Notes under the pieces: generated by a model
The model's input: only the letters and a program-made list of their open reading frames with translations
Database searches by the model: none
Told to the model about the DNA's origin: nothing
DNA from: a virus
Reading direction: 5' to 3' (one strand)
Length of the DNA stretch: 26,932 nucleotides
IMG/VR virus record: IMGVR_UViG_3300017763_000149
Span: 1 to 26,932 of that record
Translations under genes and position numbers: made by a program
Part shown: positions 16,684 through 24,121 of the stretch, in pieces
Position numbering within the stretch: the first letter of the stretch is position 1
How the letters are laid out: each line of letters starts with the position of its first letter

Positions 16684-17256
16684 ATGAGCGAGTTGCTCTT
16701 TGACATGGAAGCGGATCAAGCCACCGCTTCCGCCATTGAGAAAATGGAAAACACCGGCTTATCTAGCGTAGCAGAGATTGCTCGCGCTGTTCGCAATCAA
16801 GAAGACATGGTCAATAAGTTGGACGACCAGTTAAAGGAAGCGAAGCGAGAACTGCTAAAACTTACCGACGAAGACCTTCCCGCGATGCTGCAAGAGTTGG
16901 GCCTCAATTCATTTGAACTTGAGGACGGCTCCAAGGTGAGTGTGCGTCCAACTTACGGCGCACACATCAAGGCGGAAAACCGCGAAACTGCTTTTAATTG
17001 GCTACGCGCTAACGGATTCGATGACCTCATCAAAAATACTGTTAGCTGTGGTTTTGGACGGGGCGAGGACCAAGAAGCCTCTGACTTTATCGATTATGCT
17101 CAGGGACTTGGTTACGCGGCGGAGCAAAAAACAGAGGTTCACCCAAGCACCTTGAAAGCTTGGGTAAAAGAACGGGTTCAAACGGGAGAAACTTTTCCCA
17201 TGGAACTTTTTGGGGCCTACGTCGGCCAACGCGCTAACATCACGAGGAAAAAGTAA
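16684..17256 (+). CDS. Conserved phage replication-module protein (unknown function)
   Basis: This 190-residue protein starts at ATG 16684, behind a strong AAAGGAG site; the frame is open further upstream but lacks a good start. Residues about 25-65 form a coiled coil (Glu/Lys/Leu-rich). A compact domain follows: ELEDGSKVSVRPTYGAHI, AFNWLRANGFDDLIKN, a Gly-rich VSCGFGRGEDQEA, and VHPSTLKAWVKERV. Phage proteins with this order (short coiled coil, DGSKV strand pair, GRGED, HP-x-TLKAW) commonly sit directly before the putative ssDNA-binding gene in environmental phages. This is family recall with no assigned function. It shares TAATG with the next gene, so the two products may act together. Confidence 0.7.
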   Translation: MSELLFDMEADQATASAIEKMENTGLSSVAEIARAVRNQEDMVNKLDDQLKEAKRELLKLTDEDLPAMLQELGLNSFELEDGSKVSVRPTYGAHIKAENRETAFNWLRANGFDDLIKNTVSCGFGRGEDQEASDFIDYAQGLGYAAEQKTEVHPSTLKAWVKERVQTGETFPMELFGAYVGQRANITRKK

Positions 17257-18029
17257 TGACAAAAGCAGTAGCAGAAAAGCAAAAAGACAATGGTATCGTC
17301 ACCTTTGATCCTAGCATTTTCGAGCAAGATGCTGGAAAAGGATTGGAGAACATGGGTCAAGACGACTTGGCGTTGCCTTTCCTCAAGGTGCTTAGTCGCC
17401 AAGACCCGACTTTGGATGATTTGGAAAACGCAAAAGCCGGAGATATTCTCAACACCGTGTCAAATCAGGTCTACTCTGGCAAAACCGGTATTCGTGTCAT
17501 ACCTTGCCATTATCAGCGGCGTTTTGTTGAGTGGGCTCCTCGGGGCTCGGGTAATGGCGCTCCTTTGAATATCTATACCCCAGAAGAAGGTCGTCCAAAA
17601 ACGGATCGCGGGGACGACAACAAAGATTACGTCGTCGGCGGCAACGGCACGTACTTGGAGGAAACGCATCAGCACTTTGTGTTGATTCTTGATGCAGATG
17701 GAAGCACAACAACGGCGTTAATTCCTATGAAAGCTACGCAGCTTAAAAAAAGCCGTAAGTGGAACAGCACTATTGCCCAACGGACGTTGGTAGGAAAAAA
17801 CGGCCCATTCACTCCGCCTCGTTTCAGTCACGTTTATTTGCTGAAAACTATTTCTGAAGAGAACTCAAAAGGATCTTGGCATGGCTGGGACATCTCCTTA
17901 GAAGGCGTGGTCGATGATGCTATGTCATATAGTCAAGCCAAGCAGTTTGCCGAAAGCATCCAAGCCGGTGACGTAGAGGTCAAGCACACCACTGAGGGAA
18001 ATGACGCATCTGACGACGCGCCGTTTTAA
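17256..18029 (+). CDS. Putative phage single-stranded DNA-binding protein
   Basis: This 257-residue protein starts in a TAATG overlap with the previous gene. The body (about 20-225) is soluble and strand-rich, with LALPFLKVLSRQDPTL, GIRVIPCHYQRRFVEWAPRG and KSRKWNSTIAQRTL, and has scattered aromatic and basic residues suited to nucleic-acid binding. The extreme C-terminus, GNDASDDAPF, is short, acidic and ends in Pro-Phe. This closely mimics the tip of bacterial SSB (ending DDDIPF), which recruits replication proteins. Similar phage proteins are often left hypothetical. The SSB role is inferred from the tail, composition and place before primase, helicase and polymerase. A terminator follows directly. 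Confidence 0.7.
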   Translation: MTKAVAEKQKDNGIVTFDPSIFEQDAGKGLENMGQDDLALPFLKVLSRQDPTLDDLENAKAGDILNTVSNQVYSGKTGIRVIPCHYQRRFVEWAPRGSGNGAPLNIYTPEEGRPKTDRGDDNKDYVVGGNGTYLEETHQHFVLILDADGSTTTALIPMKATQLKKSRKWNSTIAQRTLVGKNGPFTPPRFSHVYLLKTISEENSKGSWHGWDISLEGVVDDAMSYSQAKQFAESIQAGDVEVKHTTEGNDASDDAPF

Positions 18030-18038
18030 GTTGTTACA

Positions 18039-18063
18039 GGGGGCCTCCGTGCCCCCTTTTTTT
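18039..18063 (+). terminator. Rho-independent terminator
   Basis: GGGGGC (18039-18044) pairs with GCCCCC (18051-18056) around a six-base loop and is followed by seven T (18057-18063). It lies ten bases after the putative SSB gene and just before the primase gene. It may set a high level of the first two products and a lower level of the replication enzymes by partial readthrough. Confidence 0.9.
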
Positions 18064-18075
18064 GGTTGATAATAA

Positions 18076-19614
18076 ATGTCTGATGCAAAAAGATTTGCGG
18101 CTATTTTTGATGGCCTCAAGCAGGCCTACGGCACGTTTGAAATCGACAGCACTAAAGCAAATGGCAAGAATACCGGCAAAGCAAGAGTCGTTCGCGAACC
18201 ACGGACCACGGAGCATTTTGAACAGCATCTAGCGGGCACTGGGGCAGGGATAGGGATTATCCCCATCAACGAAGACGACTCTTGTAAATGGGGTTGTATT
18301 GATATTGACGAATATCCCCTTGACCACACTAAGCTGGTAGAAAAAATTCGCCGTAGCAAGATGCCTTTGGTAATATGTCGATCCAAGTCGGGAGGCGCAC
18401 ATTGTTTTCTTTTTAGTAGCGAGTGGGTCACCGCAAAAACAATGCAGTCCACGCTACAACACTTAGCCAGTGGGTTAGGGTATGGGGGAAGTGAAATCTT
18501 TCCCAAACAGATCAAGCTTTTTTTAGATCGTGGTGACATAGGGAACTTCCTCAATATGCCGTACTTCAATGCGGAGGACGGGTTGAGGTATGCTTTAAAT
18601 GATGACGGTAGTGCCGCGACGTTACATGAGTTTTTTGCGTTACATGAAGCGCACGTACAAACACCAGAACAACTTGAAGCAATCACGCACCAAAAAATTG
18701 AAAACACCGCAATCGTGGACGGCCCGCCCTGTCTCCAAACCCTATGCGCCCAAAAAATTAGCGAAGGGGGACGAAACAACGGACTCTTCAGCTTAGGGGT
18801 GTACCTTCGCAAAGCGTACCCGGATACGTGGCAAGATGAAGTCTTGCACCACAACATGTCCTACATTGATCCGCCGTTACCACTCAATGAAGTTAACCTC
18901 GTAGTTAAGCAGTTGGACAAAAAAGACTACGCTTATCGGTGTAGTGATGCGCCCATTCAGCCTTACTGTAACCGCGAGTTGTGCCAAACCCGAAAATTTG
19001 GGATTGGTGCGGCGGTCAGTGACATGGCCGTGGCTAACCTACGAAAGTACAACTCTATCCCGCCTGTCTGGTTTTTAGACGTTAACGGGGTGCCCTTAGA
19101 GTTAGATACTGAGGGGCTACAAAATCAAGCGGTGTTTCAAAAAGCGTGTATTGAGCAGCTTAACTTCATGCCGCAAACAATGGCCAAGCGTGGGTGGGAA
19201 GGCCGCATCAATCAACTGATGAAAGAAATGGCAGAAACAGACGGCTCCATTATGGAGGTGTCCGAAGACGCCAGTATTAACGGTCAGTTTTACGAGTATC
19301 TTGACGAGTTCTGCACTTCGACTCAGAAGGCGGAAGACCGTGAAGAAATTTTGTTGCGCAGGCCGTGGGTAGACGACGAAAACAACGCCGTGCATTTTAG
19401 GCTAAAAGACTTTGAGGGCTTCCTGCGCAAGAACCGATTTAGCGAGTTCAAGACGCACAAAGTGGCACAGCGGTTGCGGGACATCAATGGCGAGTCCGTA
19501 TTGTTAAAGGTAAAGGGTAAGCCCATAAGAGTTTGGCGCGTTCCGGTTAGCGACATCCCGCACGATCAGGTGGAGTCCAAGAATTTTGAAACACGGACCA
19601 CGGACCCGTTCTGA
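18076..19614 (+). CDS. Archaeo-eukaryotic-type primase (AEP superfamily)
   Basis: This 512-residue protein starts at ATG 18076, with no clear ribosome site in the terminator-rich upstream. The N-terminal half has the AEP catalytic pattern: CIDIDE (Asp76, Asp78) for metal binding, RSKSGGAHCFLF (Ser105-His109) for nucleotide binding, and KQIKLFLDRGDIGNFLNMPY (about 145-166). These match the primase domain of TOTE-type and phage AEPs. The middle (about 225-300) has EGGRNNGLFSLGVYLRK, as in primase C-terminal helical modules, and a Cys cluster (CNRELC near residue 300) that may bind metal. The C-terminal part (about 330-500) is not recognised. It should make primers for the polymerase encoded downstream. 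PRTT-type motifs lie near residue 42 and at the very C-terminus. The stop overlaps the helicase start (TGATG). Confidence 0.82.
   Translation: MSDAKRFAAIFDGLKQAYGTFEIDSTKANGKNTGKARVVREPRTTEHFEQHLAGTGAGIGIIPINEDDSCKWGCIDIDEYPLDHTKLVEKIRRSKMPLVICRSKSGGAHCFLFSSEWVTAKTMQSTLQHLASGLGYGGSEIFPKQIKLFLDRGDIGNFLNMPYFNAEDGLRYALNDDGSAATLHEFFALHEAHVQTPEQLEAITHQKIENTAIVDGPPCLQTLCAQKISEGGRNNGLFSLGVYLRKAYPDTWQDEVLHHNMSYIDPPLPLNEVNLVVKQLDKKDYAYRCSDAPIQPYCNRELCQTRKFGIGAAVSDMAVANLRKYNSIPPVWFLDVNGVPLELDTEGLQNQAVFQKACIEQLNFMPQTMAKRGWEGRINQLMKEMAETDGSIMEVSEDASINGQFYEYLDEFCTSTQKAEDREEILLRRPWVDDENNAVHFRLKDFEGFLRKNRFSEFKTHKVAQRLRDINGESVLLKVKGKPIRVWRVPVSDIPHDQVESKNFETRTTDPF
18199..18211 (+). repeat. YCACGGN tandem motif, copy 4 (primase N-terminus)
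   Basis: CCACGGACCACGG, identical to the two copies in the virion gene at 14422-14455, is in frame as Pro-Arg-Thr-Thr near primase residue 42, before the catalytic domain. Confidence 0.75.
19592..19603 (+). repeat. YCACGGN tandem motif, copy 5 (primase C-terminus)
   Basis: CACGGACCACGG lies within the last eight codons of the primase gene, in frame as Thr-Arg-Thr-Thr. Only Asp-Pro-Phe and the stop follow. Confidence 0.75.
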
Positions 19615-21116
19615 TGTTTCGTATTTTCGGGCCACCCGGAACCGGGAAGACAACCACTTTGTTGAACATGGTGGAGAAGTCTTTAGACAGCGGAATAACC
19701 CCATCACAAGTGGGGTTTTTTGCATTCACTAAAAAGGCCGCTAACGAAGCCAAGGAGCGGGCGGCAAAACGTTTTGACTTAGACCCCGACAAAGATCTTC
19801 CGTACTTTCGCACCATTCATTCTTTGGCCTACCGTTTGATAGGGGTTAAGGAAAATCAAATGATGGGGCGGCAAAACTACAAAGAGTTGTCGGCAGCCAT
19901 TGGTTTTAATTTAAGCGGCACTATGCACGAGGAAGAGGATGTGTCGTTTAAAGCGACAGATCATCCGATCCTTCAGCTAATAAACCTTGCAAAAACTAAA
20001 AAAACTTCGTTGCGAACGGAGTACAACCACAGTGAAGTTAACTTTACGTGGGTGGAAGTAAAGTATGTGGCCGACTCCTACGAAAACTATAAAAAGGCAT
20101 TTGGTTTAATCGACTTCACCGACATGCTGGAGATGTTCGTAGAGCAGGCGGACCACCTTGTCCCGCACATGAAGATTTGTTTTTTAGACGAGGCGCAGGA
20201 CTTGTCTCCGCTTCAATGGGACATTGCTCACAAGCTAGACGGCAGGTCTGAGCGCATGTTTGTAGCAGGAGATGACGACCAAGCTATCTACCGCTGGGCG
20301 GGGGCGGACGTAGATCACTTCATTAACCTTCCCGGCGGCGCAGAGGTGCTAGAACAAAGCTACCGTGTTCCTGCGGCGATCCACGAGCTTGCCGAAAAGA
20401 TTGCGGGGCGCATTCAAAACCGGTTCCCTAAAGTGTACCGCCCTCGGCAAGAGCGCGGACAAATACTGCGTGTCCCGGACATTCGCTCTATAGACATGTC
20501 GCACGGAACTTGGATCATTATGGCACAAGCGCGTTTTATGCTTTACCCAATAGAGCAAGAATTAAAAAATGGCGGCTATCTGTTTGAGCGTCAAAACGGC
20601 GGAAGATCTATCCCGGAAAAAATGTCGCTGGCTATTAATGGCTGGGAGGCCATGCGGAAAGGGCGGGTGATTACCTGCGGCACGGCGCAAGCCATCTACT
20701 CTTTTATGTCCGGCAACGGGGTGCGTATCAAACGGGGTCACAAAAGAATAGCCGCTGACAATAACGAAATGTTTGGACTTGATGATTTACAAGAACATTT
20801 CGGTCTATTGGCCACAGATGAAATGATCTGGCATGAGGCCATGGATAAAATACCAGAGGGGGACAGAGTCTACATTACTGCCCTCCTTCGCAGAGGCGAG
20901 AAGTTTAACGCCACGCCCCGAATTAGATTGTCCACGATCCACGGCACAAAAGGTGGAGAGGCAGAAAACGTTGTAATCCTGCCGGATTTGACCGCTGCGG
21001 CATTAGATACGCCGGGAGATGATCTTCACCGCGTTTTTTACGTTGGGGTGACGCGGGCACTTCAAAACCTCTACATACTAGAACCAGAAGATTATTTAAG
21101 GTCCTACGCGTTATGA
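19614..21116 (+). CDS. UvrD/Rep-like SF1 DNA helicase
   Basis: This 500-residue protein starts in TGATG with the primase stop. It begins almost directly with Walker A (GPPGTGKTT, Lys12), so the usual N-terminal Q-motif is missing. Further motifs run in order: LDEAQDLSPLQW (Asp192-Asp196), GDDDQAIYRWAGAD (219-232), LEQSYRVPAAIHELA, STIHGTKGGEAENVVIL (440-456) and YVGVTRA (476-482, Arg481). These assign it to SF1A with 3'-5' polarity expected. At 500 residues it is shorter than UvrD or Rep (about 670-720), so accessory domains must be reduced. With no DnaB or T7 gp4 homologue in the window, it may serve as the replicative or recombination helicase. Confidence 0.9.
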   Translation: MFRIFGPPGTGKTTTLLNMVEKSLDSGITPSQVGFFAFTKKAANEAKERAAKRFDLDPDKDLPYFRTIHSLAYRLIGVKENQMMGRQNYKELSAAIGFNLSGTMHEEEDVSFKATDHPILQLINLAKTKKTSLRTEYNHSEVNFTWVEVKYVADSYENYKKAFGLIDFTDMLEMFVEQADHLVPHMKICFLDEAQDLSPLQWDIAHKLDGRSERMFVAGDDDQAIYRWAGADVDHFINLPGGAEVLEQSYRVPAAIHELAEKIAGRIQNRFPKVYRPRQERGQILRVPDIRSIDMSHGTWIIMAQARFMLYPIEQELKNGGYLFERQNGGRSIPEKMSLAINGWEAMRKGRVITCGTAQAIYSFMSGNGVRIKRGHKRIAADNNEMFGLDDLQEHFGLLATDEMIWHEAMDKIPEGDRVYITALLRRGEKFNATPRIRLSTIHGTKGGEAENVVILPDLTAAALDTPGDDLHRVFYVGVTRALQNLYILEPEDYLRSYAL

Positions 21117-21271
21117 AAAAAGACACGGATATGAGTCATATTAAATGCCCCGCTTGCGGGGAAGTAGCGGAAGAAATAATTAATGCAGAACAAAAAAAAC
21201 GCGTTGGTTGGTGGTGTTCGTCCTGCAACCATTTTGAGAAGGCAATTCTTCGCGAGAAAAGGGTAGCGTAA
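21113..21271 (+). CDS. 52-residue zinc-ribbon protein
   Basis: A short gene fits exactly between helicase and polymerase. Its ATG (21113) overlaps the helicase stop as ATGA, and its TAA (21269-21271) overlaps the polymerase ATG as TAATG. The product has two Cys pairs, CPAC (residues 12-15) and CSSC (35-38), separated by 19 residues, with a basic C-terminus (REKRVA). This is a zinc-ribbon layout. The perfect fit by overlaps at both ends argues strongly that it is translated. A role as a small nucleic-acid or polymerase accessory is only inferred. Confidence 0.8.
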   Translation: MKKDTDMSHIKCPACGEVAEEIINAEQKKRVGWWCSSCNHFEKAILREKRVA

Positions 21272-23178
21272 TGACAACCGGAAAATTGCAAATGGCCATG
21301 TTCCCTCCAAAAAGTGATTGGGTTCCTCCTATGGAGCTTCCTGATATTTTTGACGCGGACGAAATCGCCATCGACGTAGAAACCCGCGACCCGAATTTAA
21401 AGGTAAAAGGACCGGGCTGGCCTACGTGTGATGGCGAGGTGGTGGGTTATGCCATCGCAGTTTCCGGGTGGAAATGTTACATCCCTGTCGGCCATGCCGG
21501 TGGGGGTAACCTCGACAAGCGCATTGTGAGCAAGTGGCTTAAAAAAGTATTTGAGTCACCTGCTGACAAAATCATGCATAACGCTCAGTACGACCTTGGT
21601 TGGATTCGCGCCATGGGCTTTGAGGTTAAGGGCCGCGTAATCGACACCATGATTACAGCTAGTCTGATTGATGAAAACCGGTTTAGCTACAGCCTAAACG
21701 CTCTTTGTTACGACCATCTGGGCAAGACAAAATCCGAAAAGACTTTGGTGCAGGCCGCCAAGGAGTTTGGCGTCGATCCTAAAGGCGAGATGTGGAAGTT
21801 ACCCGCCATGTACGTCGGGCCATATGCCGAGACCGATGCCGAGATCACGTTAGAACTCTGGCACCATTTTAAAACGTTGTTGAACCGGGAAGATCTTTGG
21901 GACGTTTGGCGACTTGAGATTGACTTGCTTCCACATCTGGTGGACATGACCTTGCGAGGCATACGGGTGGACATTGACCGCGCTGAACGGACCAAGCAGG
22001 TTCTAATGAAGCAAGAGAAAGAGGTCATCAAACAAATTAAATCTTTGGCGGGTAACAACGTTGAGATTTGGGCCGCGCAGTCAATTGCTAAGGCGTTTGA
22101 CGGACTTGGCCTACCCTATCCAAAAACTGAAAAGGGCTCTCCTAGTTTTACAAAACAGTTTTTAACAGAGAACAAGCACGAGCTTGCTCAGATGATTGTG
22201 AAAGCTCGTAATCTCAACAAGACCAACGGAAACTTTATTGACGGCATATTAAAGTTCACACATAAAGGAAGAATACATAGCCACATTAATCAATTGCGCT
22301 CGGACGACGGCGGGACCGTGTCGGGCCGCATTTCTATGAACTCACCCAACCTTCAACAGATCCCGGCCCGCGATCCACAACTGGGCCCCATGATCCGCTC
22401 TTTGTTCCTCCCAGAAGAAGGTCAGCAGTGGGCGGCGATTGACTTCTCGCAACAAGAGCCACGGATCTTGGTTCACTTCGCTAAGAACTACGGCGACTAC
22501 AAGAACATGCCGATGCCCGGAGTAGAGGATTTTGTAGACGGCTACCGCAATGACCCCAACATGGACTTTCACAGCATGGTGAGCGAGATGGCAGGCATCC
22601 CGCGAAAGCAGGCCAAGGTTATCAACCTCGGCATGATGTACGGCATGGGCGTCAATAAACTATCTGATCAACTTGATCTTAGTGTGGAAGAAGCAAAGGC
22701 GCTGACCAAGCAATATCACAACAAGGTTCCCTTCGTAAAAGGCCTGATGCGGGGCGTACAGAATAAGCTTGACGACCCACGGTCTTCTGGAAGTCTGCGA
22801 TCTTTGCGCGGAAGAAAGTGCCGATTTGACATGTGGGAGCCGGACAGCTTTGCCATGCACAAGGCGCTACCTCGTGAGGAAGCCATCGCGACTCACGGGC
22901 CCACCACACGGCTTAAACGCGCATACACCTACAAAGCTCTCAACCGACTTATACAGGCCTCGGCTGCGGACATGACCAAGCAGGCGATGGTTGATGTTTG
23001 TGCCGCAGGGAGCGTCCCTATGCTTCAGGTGCATGATGAGCTTGCTTTCTCAGTGGAAAGCGTTGAGGAAGCCCGAGAATTAGCAAAAAAGATGGAGCAG
23101 GCGGTTCCTTTGCAGGTTCCAAATAAATGCGATGTAGATTTAGGCCCTAGTTGGGGAGAGTGCGAAGAGCTTGATTAG
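21271..23178 (+). CDS. Family A DNA polymerase with 3'-5' exonuclease (PolA type)
   Basis: This 635-residue protein is close in size to T7 gp5 (704). Residues 1-200 form a DEDD proofreading exonuclease: AIDVET (Asp35, Glu37), NAQYDLGW (Asn104, Asp108) and YAETDAE (Tyr185, Asp189). The polymerase domain has motif A, AIDFSQQEPR (Asp391-Arg398); motif B, RKQAKVINLGMMYG (Arg445, Lys449, Tyr457); and motif C, VHDE (His588-Glu590). Every catalytic residue expected is present. No 5'-3' exonuclease domain is encoded. The motif B site matching E. coli Phe762 and T7 Tyr526 is Leu453, a variant known from virioplankton surveys. It is the replicative polymerase of the phage and the last gene of the operon. 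Confidence 0.95.
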   Translation: MTTGKLQMAMFPPKSDWVPPMELPDIFDADEIAIDVETRDPNLKVKGPGWPTCDGEVVGYAIAVSGWKCYIPVGHAGGGNLDKRIVSKWLKKVFESPADKIMHNAQYDLGWIRAMGFEVKGRVIDTMITASLIDENRFSYSLNALCYDHLGKTKSEKTLVQAAKEFGVDPKGEMWKLPAMYVGPYAETDAEITLELWHHFKTLLNREDLWDVWRLEIDLLPHLVDMTLRGIRVDIDRAERTKQVLMKQEKEVIKQIKSLAGNNVEIWAAQSIAKAFDGLGLPYPKTEKGSPSFTKQFLTENKHELAQMIVKARNLNKTNGNFIDGILKFTHKGRIHSHINQLRSDDGGTVSGRISMNSPNLQQIPARDPQLGPMIRSLFLPEEGQQWAAIDFSQQEPRILVHFAKNYGDYKNMPMPGVEDFVDGYRNDPNMDFHSMVSEMAGIPRKQAKVINLGMMYGMGVNKLSDQLDLSVEEAKALTKQYHNKVPFVKGLMRGVQNKLDDPRSSGSLRSLRGRKCRFDMWEPDSFAMHKALPREEAIATHGPTTRLKRAYTYKALNRLIQASAADMTKQAMVDVCAAGSVPMLQVHDELAFSVESVEEARELAKKMEQAVPLQVPNKCDVDLGPSWGECEELD

Positions 23179-23199
23179 TGGATAAAACAGCCTTATACT
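23171..23199 (+). promoter_or_regulatory. Sigma70-like promoter of the RHH-led operon
   Basis: TTGATT (23171-23176) and TATACT (23194-23199) are spaced by 17 bases, one of the best promoters in the window. The -35 overlaps the polymerase's last codons. Two ATACTTT copies (23195-23201 and 23206-23212) lie over the -10 and the likely start site, a possible operator. A strong AGGAGA site (23215-23220) follows. Confidence 0.75.
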
Positions 23200-23226
23200 T
23201 TCCCATACTTTTGTAGGAGATATCCC

Positions 23227-23460
23227 ATGGACACAACAAAATGGAAGTCTGTACTGCTTCCACGCGACGTGTATGAAGAAATTGTAGTGATCGCTAGGGT
23301 AGAAGGCCGAACCATTAGCGGTCAACTTCGTTATATTGTTGAATCTTGGAAGCAAGAAAATCTTTCTGGGCGGGATCAAGAATACGTTGCCGAGCAAGTT
23401 TCTGAGTTTAAAAAAGAATCTGGCGGGGAATCTTTAACTTCAAAAAGTTATTCGATATGA
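23227..23460 (+). CDS. Ribbon-helix-helix (CopG/Arc-like) regulator
   Basis: This 77-residue protein has a strong AGGAGA site six bases before the ATG. The first 45 residues match the RHH fold: WKSVLLPRDVYEEIVVIARVEG (strand, then helix) and TISGQLRYIVESWKQE (second helix). The remaining 30 are acidic, Ser-rich and probably disordered. RHH proteins bind DNA as dimers through paired strands, often over their own promoter as tandem short sites. It is the first gene after a strong promoter, and two direct-repeat candidates lie nearby (23195-23212 and 24402-24418), so it may control this operon and the exonuclease cluster. The next gene starts within its stop (ATGA). Confidence 0.75.
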   Translation: MDTTKWKSVLLPRDVYEEIVVIARVEGRTISGQLRYIVESWKQENLSGRDQEYVAEQVSEFKKESGGESLTSKSYSI

Positions 23461-23627
23461 CGTTTAGCACGATGCAGGCCGAGTTTGATAAGGCCTTAAA
23501 AAAATTAGAGAAGGGTTACGAAGAAGGCAAGGTAAACAGGTCTGACTTCGATAAGTTGCACATTTGGCACGAATTTCTCAAAGCAAAAGTTGATGCGGAA
23601 CGAGAAAAAAATGCCAAAAAACTTTGA
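23457..23627 (+). CDS. 56-residue helical protein (unknown function)
   Basis: The ATG (23457) overlaps the RHH stop as ATGA, and the end overlaps the start of the DUF3310 gene by 17 bases. The product is almost entirely charged helix: QAEFDKALKKLEKGYEEGK and FDKLHIWHEFLKAKVDAERE, with heptad spacing suggesting a coiled coil. No family is recognised. Gene order RHH plus small helical protein recalls antitoxin-type pairs, but nothing here looks like a toxin. Coupled translation with the RHH gene makes a shared regulatory role possible. Confidence 0.7.
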   Translation: MTFSTMQAEFDKALKKLEKGYEEGKVNRSDFDKLHIWHEFLKAKVDAEREKNAKKL

Positions 23628-23850
23628 CAACGTAAGCTGCCCTTCGCATTACAACCAAGGTGATGTCGAGTGCATTGACTGCATCAAGGCCAGCATGTCC
23701 CCGGAAGCTTTTCAGGGGTATCTCAAAGGGAACATTCAAAAGTACGTATGGCGATACGAGATAAAAAAAGAGCCCGTAGAGGACCTGCGGAAGGCCCGCT
23801 GGTACTTGGACCGTCTTATTCTGGAGCTAGTAAATGGCACCATGGAGTAG
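23611..23850 (+). CDS. DUF3310 phage protein (nucleotide-metabolism-associated family)
   Basis: This 79-residue protein starts at ATG 23611, preferred over an in-frame TTG seven codons upstream because the family's sequence begins just after it. The DUF3310 pattern is clear: CPSHYNQGDVECIDCIKA, a Gly-rich turn, GNIQKYVWRYEIKKEPVEDL and RKARWYLDRLI. This small family is widespread in phages, sometimes fused to or near nucleotide-kinase or deoxyribonucleotide genes. Its biochemical activity is not firmly established. It is the third gene of the RHH-led operon. Confidence 0.85.
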   Translation: MPKNFDNVSCPSHYNQGDVECIDCIKASMSPEAFQGYLKGNIQKYVWRYEIKKEPVEDLRKARWYLDRLILELVNGTME

Positions 23851-23873
23851 ATTCTCAGGATGCCCAACTGGCC

Positions 23874-24011
23874 GTGCAAGCAGCACATCAAATGGCAAAC
23901 CGGTTCCATCGAACTATGGCAATTCAGGCCGATTTGTCTGTAGTCCCGGAAGCCGAAGCCACTAAAGAAATTCTTGAGGTGATAAAGCCCGATTGGTATA
24001 CTTCGCTTTGA
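23874..24011 (+). CDS. Short ORF at the operon end (unknown function)
   Basis: The frame encodes about 45 residues from GTG 23874 (or 39 from ATG 23892) and stops at TGA 24009-24011. The product is a likely amphipathic helix: VQAAHQMANRFHRTMAIQAD, then PEAEATKEILEVIKPDWY. The frame is open further upstream over the DUF3310 gene, but those codons are its shadow. No convincing ribosome site marks either start. It lies directly after DUF3310 and before the terminator, so it would be the last gene of the operon. I do not recognise it. Confidence 0.5.
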   Translation: MQAAHQMANRFHRTMAIQADLSVVPEAEATKEILEVIKPDWYTSL

Positions 24012-24096
24012 CGGTATTGCAGAGACTCCGTCTTTTCAAACGTTTTAGGGTTCACAAAACTTTTCTCCCAAAGTGAGTTTAATTGAACCCGATCCG

Positions 24097-24120
24097 CCCC
24101 CCGCAATGGGGGGTTTTTTT
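24097..24120 (+). terminator. Rho-independent terminator
   Basis: CCCCCC (24097-24102) pairs with GGGGGG (24108-24113) around GCAAT, followed by seven T (24114-24120). It ends the RHH-led operon and lies directly before the end of the convergent gene at 24122. The preceding 24012-24096 shows no ORF, only a loose GGGTTC/GAACCC inverted repeat. Confidence 0.9.
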
Positions 24121-24121
24121 A

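Noticed and set aside
18126-18857. 243-codon reverse open frame opposite the primase
   Set aside because: The + strand has conserved primase motifs throughout. The reverse product is low-complexity Cys/Ser-rich with no motif.
23227-23627. RHH plus 56-residue protein as a toxin-antitoxin pair
   Set aside because: The second product is a charged coiled coil without any toxin fold or motif that I can recognise.
24048-24090. GGGTTC...GAACCC inverted repeat, considered as an attachment site or tRNA remnant
   Set aside because: The arms are six bases with a 31-base loop, no cloverleaf can be folded, and no integrase is nearby.
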